Below are positions 38,760 through 46,771 of a DNA stretch of 64,000 bases, piece after piece. This stretch comes from BOG-908 sp965198855 (GTDB taxonomy: Bacteria > Pseudomonadota > Alphaproteobacteria > Acetobacterales > Acetobacteraceae). Every line of letters begins with the position of its first letter. Position 1 is the first letter of the stretch. A model generated the notes under the pieces. The model searched no databases, was not told the origin of the DNA, and worked only from the letters and a program-made list of their open reading frames with translations. A program made the translations under genes and the position numbers. The DNA is taken from positions 2,852,001-2,916,000 of the forward strand of contig CBDAPZ010000001.1 in NCBI GenBank assembly GCA_965198855.1. Direction: 5' to 3'.

Positions 38760-40016
38760 CTATATCGAAGCCTGATCGGTCTTGTTGCGTCTGCGCTCGG
38801 GATTACCGGTTTCCGGCATCGCGAACACCAGGGCAGCAAAGGCCAGGGCAGCCGCTGCAGCACTTTGCATGAATGCCGGCGCGTAGCCGAACCTGTCCAC
38901 GATCACGCCCACTGCAAGTCCGCTGAGCGATGCACCAACACCTTGCACCGTCGCCACCGCGCCCTGGGCCACATTGTAGCGCCCGCTGCCGCGCGTGAGG
39001 TCGGCGATCAGCAAAGGCGTGATCGCCTGGAAGATGCCCGCGCCGACACCGTCGAGGAGCTGCACGCCAATCAGCCAGGCTGCATTGTTGGAAACGAGAT
39101 ACAGCATTGCCCGTATCGGCAGCACCGCGAACCCTATGAGCAAAATCGGTTTCCTGCCGACACTATCGGCATAATGCCCCACGGCAAGAGCGATCGGCAG
39201 CATGATCATCTGCGCCGCGATGATGCAGGCCGACATCAGCGCCGTCGCAAATTCCTTGTGCGAGGCCGCAAGCTTCTGTCCCACCAGAGGCAGCAGCGGT
39301 GCGTTGGCAAAATGGAACAGCAGCGCGCAGCCGGCAAACACGAGCAGCGGACGATTGCCGAACAGCACGGCGAACCCTTCAGGCCCACTTTCGCTGTCAT
39401 CCGCCTTGTCGGCCCCCCGCGCGCGCGCATGGTTGATCGACCTGGCCGGAATCGAGAGCACGGCCGCCACCGCAAACACCGCGCAGAACGGCACCAGCAG
39501 AAACACCGCGCGTTGCGAGAACGCCCAGCCCACCACGCCGGCGGCGACCGCGATCGCCGCATTGCCGGCATGGTCGAACGCGGAATTGCGGCCAAGCCGT
39601 ACCGCCAGCATCTTGCGCGCAGTCAGGCCCAAGGTCAGGGCTGCAATCGCTGGGGCAAACACGTCACCCACCACCGACATCAGCGTGTTGGCCAGCAGAA
39701 CGGGCCAGAAGCGTGGGAATGCGAAAATGCCGATGGCGCCTGCGGCAAGAACCAGGAGTGCCACCACGACCAACGCGCGTTTGGCTTTCGTGGAGTCGAT
39801 CAATGCCCCGATCGGCGTCTGCAGCACCAATCCGAGCAGCCCGCTGACCGTGGTCACCACGCCCACCGAGGATTGCGACCATTGCTGCTGCGTGACCAGG
39901 AATACGTTTAGATAAGGCCCGATAGCGCCCCGCACATCGGCGAGCAAGAAGTTCAGTGCATCGAGCGAAAACGGATGGTAACCGCGGCATCCCGCATCGG
40001 CGGCGCCCTTGTCCAT
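38760..40016 (-). CDS. MFS transporter next to an ArsB-like permease
   Basis: The protein has 418 residues and 12 predicted membrane helices. It shows the MFS pattern LLGLVLQTPIGALIDSTKAKR after helix 2 and a matching GHYADSVGRKPILL loop in the second half. The ATG at 40016 follows directly on the stop of the upstream ArsB-like gene with no gap, so translation is probably by reinitiation; no separate ribosome-binding site is seen. MFS permeases beside ArsB-type genes are sometimes arsenic-related, but no arsR or arsC is here, so the substrate remains unknown. Confidence 0.85.
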   Translation of the reverse strand: MDKGAADAGCRGYHPFSLDALNFLLADVRGAIGPYLNVFLVTQQQWSQSSVGVVTTVSGLLGLVLQTPIGALIDSTKAKRALVVVALLVLAAGAIGIFAFPRFWPVLLANTLMSVVGDVFAPAIAALTLGLTARKMLAVRLGRNSAFDHAGNAAIAVAAGVVGWAFSQRAVFLLVPFCAVFAVAAVLSIPARSINHARARGADKADDSESGPEGFAVLFGNRPLLVFAGCALLFHFANAPLLPLVGQKLAASHKEFATALMSACIIAAQMIMLPIALAVGHYADSVGRKPILLIGFAVLPIRAMLYLVSNNAAWLIGVQLLDGVGAGIFQAITPLLIADLTRGSGRYNVAQGAVATVQGVGASLSGLAVGVIVDRFGYAPAFMQSAAAAALAFAALVFAMPETGNPERRRNKTDQASI

Positions 40017-41267
40017 CTAGATAATCGCCGCTGCGAGCGCCAGCAAAAGCGCTGGCGTCATCACGAGCATGCCGAGCTTCAGGAAAGCCGTCGCACTGAC
40101 CACCTCGCCTTCGCGACGCAAGGCGGACAGCCACAATATCGTCGCCAGCGACCCCGTAACGGAAAGATTCGGTCCCAGATCGACACCGATCAGCATTGCA
40201 CTCGTTACCTGGGGCGGCATAGGCGCCTTTTGCAAAACACCGCCTGCAATCAGCCCCGCAGGCAGGTTGTTCGTCAAATTACATGATACAGCAACGAGAA
40301 CACCGGATAGCCAAGCCGCGCCATCCTGCGACTGCCGCACCAGGTCCGACAAACGCGAGGCAAGAATCGTGATCAAACCCGTCTTGTTCAACGCTTCCAC
40401 TATCACGAACAATCCTGCAACCAGCGGCAGAACACCCCAGGATATGCCACGCACGATACCCAAGGGCGATGTACGCACGGTTGCGACGACGGCAATGATG
40501 GTGACCAGGCCAGCAACACATGTGGGCAGGCCAAGTTGCCAACCCTTCGCGGAGGCAACCATCAAAACCCCTGCCGTACTGAGAATGCCGGCCGCTGTCA
40601 TCTTTGCACCGGCGCCAAAGGCCGGCACCTCGACGTCTGCTGCGACGGGTTCGCGCAGCGCGCTCCACTGCGTCCATAGCAAGATTGCGTACGTGCTCAG
40701 GACCGCGGCTGCAGAAGGCCCCAGATAGCGCGGCAACCACGTACCCAGCCGCGGCATATGCGCCCCGTAGATCACCAGATTGGCCGGATTCGAAATCGGC
40801 AACACGAAGGAAGCGGCGTTCGCGATAAATGCGCAGATGAGCAGATACGGTAGAGCCCTGCGCACACGGGCCGCCCGCGCCGCAGCCGCGACAGCCGGCG
40901 TCAACACCACCGCAGTCGCGTCGTTCGATAGGAACACCGTGACCAGAAAGCCGACAAGATAGACGAGCGTGAACAACCGGATTGCCGAGCCGCCGGCGAG
41001 GCGCGTAGCACGCGCCGCCAGCCAGTCGAAAAGCCCCTCCTGCCGCGCGAGCTCAGCCAGGCACATCATCCCGGTCAGAAACAGATAGACATCGGCACCC
41101 TTCATCACGCCATGCTGCGCGTCCGGCAAAGACAAGAGGCCGAGCAGCACGAGGAGTGCTGCGCCGGAACACGCCCATAGATAATCGGGCAGGCGCCACG
41201 GGCGAAGGATTACACCGGCGGTCGCACCTACAGCGATGGCCCAGGTTGCGAGTGTAGCTACGTTCAT
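40017..41267 (-). CDS. ArsB/SLC13-type inner-membrane permease
   Basis: The protein has 416 residues and about 11 helices. It matches the ArsB/NhaD ion-transporter superfamily: YLFLTGMMCLAELARQEGLF, FLVTVFLSNDATAVVLTPAV, NAASFVLPISNPANLVIYG and VSCNLTNNLPAGLIAGG with the second NxP loop near the C-terminus, GVDLGPNLSVTGSLATILWL. ArsB pumps arsenite or antimonite outward; related proteins carry other anions. The start at 41267 has homology immediately after it. Followed without gap by an MFS gene. Without ars regulatory genes nearby, arsenite is a likely but unproven substrate. Confidence 0.82.
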   Translation of the reverse strand: MNVATLATWAIAVGATAGVILRPWRLPDYLWACSGAALLVLLGLLSLPDAQHGVMKGADVYLFLTGMMCLAELARQEGLFDWLAARATRLAGGSAIRLFTLVYLVGFLVTVFLSNDATAVVLTPAVAAAARAARVRRALPYLLICAFIANAASFVLPISNPANLVIYGAHMPRLGTWLPRYLGPSAAAVLSTYAILLWTQWSALREPVAADVEVPAFGAGAKMTAAGILSTAGVLMVASAKGWQLGLPTCVAGLVTIIAVVATVRTSPLGIVRGISWGVLPLVAGLFVIVEALNKTGLITILASRLSDLVRQSQDGAAWLSGVLVAVSCNLTNNLPAGLIAGGVLQKAPMPPQVTSAMLIGVDLGPNLSVTGSLATILWLSALRREGEVVSATAFLKLGMLVMTPALLLALAAAII

Positions 41268-41320
41268 CGGGCCCCTGGGGTAAGCGCCACAAAGCACCGA
41301 AGTTTGCAGGAAGGAAGAGT

Positions 41321-41357
41321 CTTCTTTTCTGAAGAAAAGAAGCAAAAGACTTTTATC
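41321..41357. repeat. Family A hairpin between the ArsB-like gene and comM
   Basis: CTTCTTTTC pairs with GAAAAGAAG (41321-41342), followed by CAAAAGACTTTTATCTC. It lies directly after the comM stop (minus strand) and should terminate comM before the ArsB-like gene. Confidence 0.75.
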
Positions 41358-41358
41358 T

Positions 41359-42885
41359 CTATAAAGCTGCCGTGAGCTTCGCAGCGGCGTGGCCGGGGAT
41401 GCGGTGGCGGAAAGCCAAGGCTTCGGCGACGTGTTGGCGACTTACAACCGGGGCGCAAGCGAGATCGGCAATGCTGCGGGCGACACGTAGGACACGGGTG
41501 AAACCGCGTGGGGAGAGACCCAGCCGTGTCATCGCCTGCTCGGCAAGCGCCCGCGCCTCCTCCGCAAGCTCCACCTTGCTGCCGTCTGCCTCCGCATTGG
41601 TGAAAGGGCCGCTCTCGCCGCCACGCAGGCGCTGTGCTGCACGCGCCTGCGCCACGCGGGCGGCGACCACTTCGCTGGATTCACCGGGCGGCGCGCGCGA
41701 CAGGTCGGCGGCGGAGACAGGCTGCACATGGACGGTGAGGTCGATCCGGTCGAGCAGCGGGCCGCTGATCCGTGAAAGGTAATCCTCGCCGCAGCGAGGG
41801 GCGCGGTTGCACTCGCGCGTGGCATCGCCGAGATGGCCGCAGCGGCACGGGTTCATCGCGGCGATCAATTGGAAACGAGCGGGATAGGTCACGTGGGCGG
41901 CCGCGCGCGCTACCGTGGTGCGCCCGGACTCCAGCGGCTGACGCAGAACTTCGAGCACCTGGCGAGGAAATTCCGGCAACTCATCGAGAAACAGCACGCC
42001 ACGATGCGCGAGGCTGACCTCGCCGGGCCGTGCCCGCGTGCCGCCTCCCGCGAGGGCCGCTTGGCTCGCGCCATGATGCGGTTCTCGAAATGGCGGGCGC
42101 TTGAGCAACCGGCCGCCATCGAGCAGGCCCGCCACCGAGTGGATCATGCTGACTTCCAGCGCCTCGGTTGGCAAAAGATCTGGGAGCAGGCCAGGTAGCC
42201 GCGCGGCCAGCATCGATTTTCCGCCGCCCGGCGGGCCGACCAGGAGGAGGTTATGGCCTCCGGCGGCCGCGATCTCCAGCGCGCGGCGTGCGGTCTCCAT
42301 GCCTTTCACCTCGGAGAGATCAGGTGCAGGCAAGGCGGCAGCCAGGCCGGCGGTGTCTGGCGAGGCGAGGATCTGCGAGCCGCGAAAATGATTGATGAGC
42401 GAGAGCAGATCGGGCGGTGCGAGCACTTCGACGCTGCCGGCCCAGGCTGCCTCGCCGCCTTGGCATCCGGGGCAGATCAGGCCCAATTCCAGCATGCCGG
42501 CGCCGATGGCCGCGGGCAGGACGCCGGCGACAGGATTGAGGCTGCCGTCGAGCGAGAGTTCGCCGATGGCGGCGTAGTGGCAGAGATCGTCGCGCGGCAG
42601 CACGTCCATGGCGGCGAGCACGGCGAGTGCCATCGGCAAATCGAAGTGAGAGCCTTCCTTGAGGAGGTCGGCAGGGGCAAGATTGATGAGCACACGTTTC
42701 GGCGGGAGCGACAATCCCATAGCAGTTAGCGCGGCGCGTACCCGTTCACGGGCCTCGCCGACGGCTTTGTCGGGAAGTCCAACCACCAGGAAGGCTGGAA
42801 GGCCGCTCGATATCTGGACCTGTACCTCGACTGGCACCGCTTCGATGCCGGCGAAGGCGAAGCTGCGTATGCTGGCGAGGCTCAT
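41359..42885 (-). CDS. comM: ComM/YifB family Mg-chelatase-like AAA+ ATPase
   Basis: The protein has 508 residues, a standard length. The N-terminal ChlI domain (MSLASIRSFAFAGIEAVPVEV; ISSGLPAFLVVGLPDKAVGE) is followed by the AAA+ core with Walker A GPPGGGKSMLA, Walker B GVLFLDELPEF and a MNPCRCGHLGD-type zinc loop (Cys residues), then the C-terminal lid (RISGPLLDRIDLTVHV, LGLSPRGFTRVLRVARSIADL). ComM is a hexameric helicase that helps branch migration of incoming DNA in natural transformation. It implies recombination competence but not uptake genes; none are seen here. Confidence 0.95.
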   Translation of the reverse strand: MSLASIRSFAFAGIEAVPVEVQVQISSGLPAFLVVGLPDKAVGEARERVRAALTAMGLSLPPKRVLINLAPADLLKEGSHFDLPMALAVLAAMDVLPRDDLCHYAAIGELSLDGSLNPVAGVLPAAIGAGMLELGLICPGCQGGEAAWAGSVEVLAPPDLLSLINHFRGSQILASPDTAGLAAALPAPDLSEVKGMETARRALEIAAAGGHNLLLVGPPGGGKSMLAARLPGLLPDLLPTEALEVSMIHSVAGLLDGGRLLKRPPFREPHHGASQAALAGGGTRARPGEVSLAHRGVLFLDELPEFPRQVLEVLRQPLESGRTTVARAAAHVTYPARFQLIAAMNPCRCGHLGDATRECNRAPRCGEDYLSRISGPLLDRIDLTVHVQPVSAADLSRAPPGESSEVVAARVAQARAAQRLRGGESGPFTNAEADGSKVELAEEARALAEQAMTRLGLSPRGFTRVLRVARSIADLACAPVVSRQHVAEALAFRHRIPGHAAAKLTAAL

Positions 42886-43037
42886 GGCTGGAATTTCGTC
42901 ACGTGTTCATAACAACCGTTGTCCGTTGAAAACGCAAGCGGAACGGATTTATCCCAAATCGTGACGGGGGGTTTGGGGGTAGGCACTGCTCCCCCACTCT
43001 TGTTGATATACTTGGTTTTGTAATTTTGGAGTTTTCG

Positions 43038-43343
43038 ATGGAGCAGGATCTAAGCCCGGCAGCGGTCAAAGCGCTGATCGACAGCGGTGCCGTTATTCTA
43101 GTGGATGTGCGCGAGCCGGCGGAGTTTGTCGCCGAGCGGATCGAGGGAGCGGTTCTGCATCCGCTTTCCACGTTTGATCCGGCCGCGTTGCCTGAGGGCC
43201 GGCTGGTGTTCCAGTGCGGCATCGGCAAGCGTTCGCTCAGCGCGATCCATCGTTGCGCAGCGGCAGGTGTGCCGCATGGTCAGCATCTGGCAGGTGGCTT
43301 GGCGGCGTGGAAGCAGGCGGGATTGCCGACGCAGCGGGGCTAG
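43038..43343 (+). CDS. Rhodanese-like single-domain protein
   Basis: The protein has 101 residues. It is a single rhodanese domain with VILVDVREPAEFVAERIEGAV, and the active-site loop FQCGIGKRS with Cys60. Such proteins carry a persulfide sulfur. The ATG at 43038 has GGAG 8 bases upstream; a TTG at 43026 is less likely. The stop TAG is the first part of a 118-bp repeat (43340-43457). Confidence 0.9.
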   Translation: MEQDLSPAAVKALIDSGAVILVDVREPAEFVAERIEGAVLHPLSTFDPAALPEGRLVFQCGIGKRSLSAIHRCAAAGVPHGQHLAGGLAAWKQAGLPTQRG

Positions 43344-43457
43344 AGCGTTATCCGACCTCGTCGAGTCGGCTAAGCGTGTCGCATGACACTCTAGCTCTTT
43401 GTTTTGGCGAGCATCTTCATCCGATGGGTGATCCCAGTTGATCGGATCATGCTCTAG
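43340..43457. repeat. 118-bp MITE-like repeat with CTAGAGC ends
   Basis: The left end CTAGAGCGTTATCCGA and the right end TCGGATCATGCTCTAG match as inverted repeats at 13 of 16 positions. The left CTAG supplies the rhodanese stop and the right end supplies the stop of the minus-strand small protein. Similar AGAGCATGATCCGA elements are, from memory, common in alphaproteobacterial intergenic regions. Confidence 0.7.
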
Positions 43458-43657
43458 CGGTGCGCCGAGGCAGCCAGGCGCATTGCCGGGATATGGGTGA
43501 GCAGGGCCTGGCCGCTTGGTGCCGGGCTTTCCGGCCAGCCGAAGGTGATGACGGTGGCGGCGAAGGAGCCGGCGAAAATCAGGGTGAGTGCGCCCAGTAG
43601 GCGCATGGGCGAGGATTTCTTGCGGCTAAAAAGTCTGCGGCGTGATCTGAGCGACAA
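43454..43657 (-). CDS. Small single-pass membrane protein
   Basis: The protein has 67 residues. A basic N-terminus (LSLRSRRRLFSRKK) precedes one hydrophobic helix (RLLGALTLIFAGSFAATVITF) and a short polar tail. TTG at 43657 is chosen because GGAGGG lies 7 bases before it. The stop lies inside the 118-bp repeat. It follows the CYTH-CHAD gene in the same direction with about 90 bases overlap avoided. No family is recognised; a small inner-membrane anchor is likely. Confidence 0.5.
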   Translation of the reverse strand: MSLRSRRRLFSRKKSSPMRLLGALTLIFAGSFAATVITFGWPESPAPSGQALLTHIPAMRLAASAHR

Positions 43658-43746
43658 ATCCTGCCCTCCTTTGGCAAAGCCGTCTGGTGCATGATCCCGG
43701 CCTGGCGATGCCGGTGCCCGCAGGCAACCCGAAGCGTGTGCGTGGG

Positions 43747-45282
43747 TCAATCCCAGAACGGGGTGGCGCGATAGAACTTCTTCCAGCCGCGGGTGACGTG
43801 CCGGGTGGCGCGGATCTGGGCGGCGGCGGCGAAGCCATGGACGGCGCCGGCGGCGAAGGCGCGGTCAGCGCCGGTGCCAAGGCTGGCCGCCAGCGTTGCC
43901 GCGACGGCCGCGTCGTTGAAGATGCCGAAATCCTCCTGCACCTCTTCGAGCCGGGCGAGGTAGCGGCGCACCTGTTTGTCAGGAAAGAGGGGTGCGAAGA
44001 ATTCGATCGTATAGCGCAGCCCCTTGGCCTGCTTTCGTATGTCGTGAAGCTGTTCGGCCGCAATGCCGTCGAGGCTCTCGCCGACGCCGAGCAGGTGTCT
44101 GAGCCGGCGGCCGAGCACGCTCGCCGCGTAGCTTTCGGCAGGTGCTGCAAGGCGCGTCGCCTGTTCGGGCGCGCCGGACTCGTCCCATGGCCGCAGGGTT
44201 GGCAGCAGGGCCAGGCCAAGGGCGAGGCGCTGCCACGCGTCGCCGGCCATCGTGCTCCGCAAGGCCGCATAGGCGGCGTCGCGCTTGCGGGCAGCGGAAG
44301 CGAGCATCTGGGTGAGGCGCGTATCGCCGCCGCAAGCTTCGGACAGTTCGGCGCCGATGCCGGCAAGGAACACGTCCCAGTCGCGGGCCACACCGAGGGT
44401 GCCGGCCAGGGTCTTGAGCTCATCTGCCAGAGTGTCGAGCCAAGCCGCGTCATCGCGCACCGCCCGCCGGAAAATCGACAAGGCAGAGCGCAGCCTGCGC
44501 AGGGCGACCCGCATCTGATGGACCGGCTCTTGCGTCTCCGCGCTGCCAAGCTGTGGTGCCCAGACATGGATCGTCTCTGCGAGCTGGGCGACGATGCCCG
44601 ACAAGGCCTCCCTTACGCTGCTGCCTGGCGCGATCTCGGGGCCGCCGCGCTTTTGCAACGCGGCCTGCGTGCCGACGGCAAGAGCGCGTGCCTCGGCGCC
44701 CAGGCTGATGCGCGGAACACCGAGCGGGATCTGCCCGGCGAGGCGCATTGCGAGCTTCGCCATGGCTTGCGGCGGTCCGGCCAGCAACAGCCGCTGCACC
44801 GGCCGGGTCTCGACCACGCCGCGCAAATGGCCCTCGAGCAGGCTGAGCCTGGCCGGGCTGCCGTCGACGCTAAGCGGAAAGTCACGGCGATGTCCGTTGA
44901 AGGCGGCGATCGGGTTAAGCGGGCCATCGAAAACATGTCCGGGCAGCAGATCGGGCGAAGCCCCCTCGGCCAGTAATGGCGCAGGCGTCGCGGGAAGCCA
45001 GCCTTCCGCCGCCCTCGGATGCAGCGTTTCCAGCCGCCATCGGCCACGTGCTTCGCTCAGGCTGAGACCGGCGCCCGACACGGCGTGGTCAGTACTGTCG
45101 TGCCAGATGATCCGCACGGCCGTCTTTTTCGGCCGTCCGGCACGATAGGCGCTGAGCGCGGGGAGGCGTGCCAATCGTGCGGCATCCTCCGCCGCCACCA
45201 GCAATTCCAGCGCGGGCACCGGGTCGGGTGGGCTAGCTGGCGTCTCGTCCGGTTCCGGCTGGGACGTCAAACCTTCCGCCAA
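43747..45282 (-). CDS. CYTH and CHAD domain protein
   Basis: The protein has 511 residues from TTG at 45282. The first 210 residues resemble a degenerate CYTH (triphosphate tunnel) domain. The CHAD domain (about 220-505) is clear, with its conserved helices: VHQMRVALRRLRSALSIF near 255, TLGVARDWDVFL near 300, LHDIRKQAKGLRYTIEFF near 415 and QEDFGIFNDAA near 450. CHAD domains bind inorganic polyphosphate. The acidic residues normally marking the CYTH ExExK motif are not evident at the N-terminus, and no ATG or GTG opens that region in frame, so the start is uncertain. It lies 32 bases downstream of sixA. Confidence 0.85.
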   Translation of the reverse strand: MAEGLTSQPEPDETPASPPDPVPALELLVAAEDAARLARLPALSAYRAGRPKKTAVRIIWHDSTDHAVSGAGLSLSEARGRWRLETLHPRAAEGWLPATPAPLLAEGASPDLLPGHVFDGPLNPIAAFNGHRRDFPLSVDGSPARLSLLEGHLRGVVETRPVQRLLLAGPPQAMAKLAMRLAGQIPLGVPRISLGAEARALAVGTQAALQKRGGPEIAPGSSVREALSGIVAQLAETIHVWAPQLGSAETQEPVHQMRVALRRLRSALSIFRRAVRDDAAWLDTLADELKTLAGTLGVARDWDVFLAGIGAELSEACGGDTRLTQMLASAARKRDAAYAALRSTMAGDAWQRLALGLALLPTLRPWDESGAPEQATRLAAPAESYAASVLGRRLRHLLGVGESLDGIAAEQLHDIRKQAKGLRYTIEFFAPLFPDKQVRRYLARLEEVQEDFGIFNDAAVAATLAASLGTGADRAFAAGAVHGFAAAAQIRATRHVTRGWKKFYRATPFWD

Positions 45283-45314
45283 AGGCTGCGGCTCGGTTTC
45301 GACGTAGAACTCTT

Positions 45315-45860
45315 TCAGTTCACCATCTCCGCCAGGTCGCGCGGGCTGAGGAAGCGCACCAGGCGCCCACCGCCTTCACCGCCGCTCTGCGCAAGGTCGC
45401 GCCAAGACCGGGCGATGGTGAACTCGGCCAGGGCTGCCGCCGGAAATCCTTCCGCCAATTTGCGCATCAACTGGGCGTTGGTCGCCATCGCGTGCGCGCC
45501 CACCAAGGTGAGTGCCAGGTCATGCAGGCCGGGATTGTGGCCGATCACCATAAGGCTGCGCACCGTTTCGGACACATTCTGGATGGTCTGCAATATCTGC
45601 GTTGGGTTTGCCAGATACAGGCCGTTCATCGGCTCGATGATCGGGGTCTCGTCCCAAGGGCTCAGCGCTTCAAGGGTTTGCAGGGTGCGGCGCGCGGAGG
45701 AGACGAGCACGACATCGGGCACCAGCCCCAGATCGCGCAGGGCGGTGCGAAGGGCCGCCGCCGCATTGCGGCCGCGCGCGTTCAACGGCCGCGCATGGTC
45801 CGACTGCGCAGGATCGTTCCAGGACGATTTGGCGTGGCGAAGGAGGAGGAGCTGTCGCAT
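45315..45860 (-). CDS. sixA: SixA-like phosphohistidine phosphatase (histidine phosphatase superfamily)
   Basis: The protein has 181 residues. The catalytic LLLLRHAKSSWNDP has Arg8 and His9; ARRTLQTLEAL and VIGHNPGLHDLALTL supply the second Arg and the His. SixA proteins dephosphorylate histidine-phosphotransfer domains or other phospho-substrates. It sits upstream of the CHAD gene, and both may act in phosphate/polyphosphate metabolism; that link is inference. Confidence 0.92.
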   Translation of the reverse strand: MRQLLLLRHAKSSWNDPAQSDHARPLNARGRNAAAALRTALRDLGLVPDVVLVSSARRTLQTLEALSPWDETPIIEPMNGLYLANPTQILQTIQNVSETVRSLMVIGHNPGLHDLALTLVGAHAMATNAQLMRKLAEGFPAAALAEFTIARSWRDLAQSGGEGGGRLVRFLSPRDLAEMVN

Positions 45861-45949
45861 TGAGGGACACAGTACCTAAGTCCAGCATTCGTTCAAGGAA
45901 GACAGTCGCGTTCAACCGCGGGCGATCTTGTCTCCTTGACGGGTCCCGG

Positions 45950-46714
45950 TCAGGATTTCGTGTCGCTGGCCAGCGCGAACATCGCACCCTGCGGATCCTG
46001 GCACTGGACGATCCATTGCCCGCCCGGCACCTGGTGCGGCCCATTCAGAACAACACCGCCTGCCGCACTCACCCGTGCAGCGCCGGCGGTGACGTCGTCC
46101 ACGTTGAAATAGAACAACCACTGCGGCGCACCCGGGCTGTGCTTCGTCATCATGCCGCCGGCTTCCTCGCCGCCGGCGTGGAAGAGAACATATTTGCCCA
46201 TCGGCCCCATATCGTGCTCGTCCCCCTTTTCCCAGCCGAATTGCGCTCTGTAGAAAGCCAAGGCCGCTTCCCCATCCGCCGCATGCAATTCGTTCCATCC
46301 AACATGGCCGATCGTTCCGGGCGAGAACGCCGTGCTCTTGCCGTCGCTCGCAGGGGTCATGACATAAAAGAAAGCGCCCTGCGGATCGGCAAGCATCGCG
46401 AACCGACCGACGCCCGGGATGTCCGTGCCCGGCATGAGCGGCATGCCGCCAGCCGCCCTGATCTCGCCGATCGCCCGATCGACATCCGGCACATGAACAT
46501 AGCCGAGCCAGCCAGGCTTCATGCCGGATGCGGCAGCATCCGCGGGGAGTGTCATCATGCCGCCGACCATGCTGCTGCCGGCATGAAGGATGCTGTAAGC
46601 CCCACCGGGCATGCCGCTATCCTGGATGTTCCAGCCTACGACTTCGGCGTAGAAGACGCTTGCGGCATCAGCGTCGGCCGATAGCAGTTCGTACCAGATG
46701 AAGCGGCTGGACAT
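45950..46714 (-). CDS. Two-domain VOC family protein
   Basis: The protein has 254 residues in two VOC domains (about 3-120 and 132-250). Each begins with an FIWYELLSADADAASVFYAEV- or VGWNELHAADGEAALAFYRAQ-type helix and ends with an ADPQGAFFYVM- or QDPQGAMFALA-type strand. This resembles bacterial VOC proteins annotated as glyoxalase/bleomycin-resistance proteins; metal ligands are not fully retained. The ATG at 46714 has AGGAG 7 bases before it; the ATG two codons earlier is too close. Function is unknown. Confidence 0.88.
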   Translation of the reverse strand: MSSRFIWYELLSADADAASVFYAEVVGWNIQDSGMPGGAYSILHAGSSMVGGMMTLPADAAASGMKPGWLGYVHVPDVDRAIGEIRAAGGMPLMPGTDIPGVGRFAMLADPQGAFFYVMTPASDGKSTAFSPGTIGHVGWNELHAADGEAALAFYRAQFGWEKGDEHDMGPMGKYVLFHAGGEEAGGMMTKHSPGAPQWLFYFNVDDVTAGAARVSAAGGVVLNGPHQVPGGQWIVQCQDPQGAMFALASDTKS

Positions 46715-46739
46715 TTGCATTCTCCTAGGAAAGCAAGCA

Positions 46740-46770
46740 GTTCTTTTCTGAAGAAAAGAACCAAAAGACT
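46740..46770. repeat. Family A hairpin after the helicase gene
   Basis: GTTCTTTTC pairs with GAAAAGAAC (46740-46761) and is followed by CAAAAGACTT. It follows the stop of the minus-strand helicase and precedes the VOC gene in that direction. Confidence 0.75.
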
Positions 46771-46771
46771 T

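Noticed and set aside
43687..44976. Plus-strand open frame opposite the CHAD gene
   Set aside because: Antisense shadow without domain; CHAD signatures are on the minus strand.
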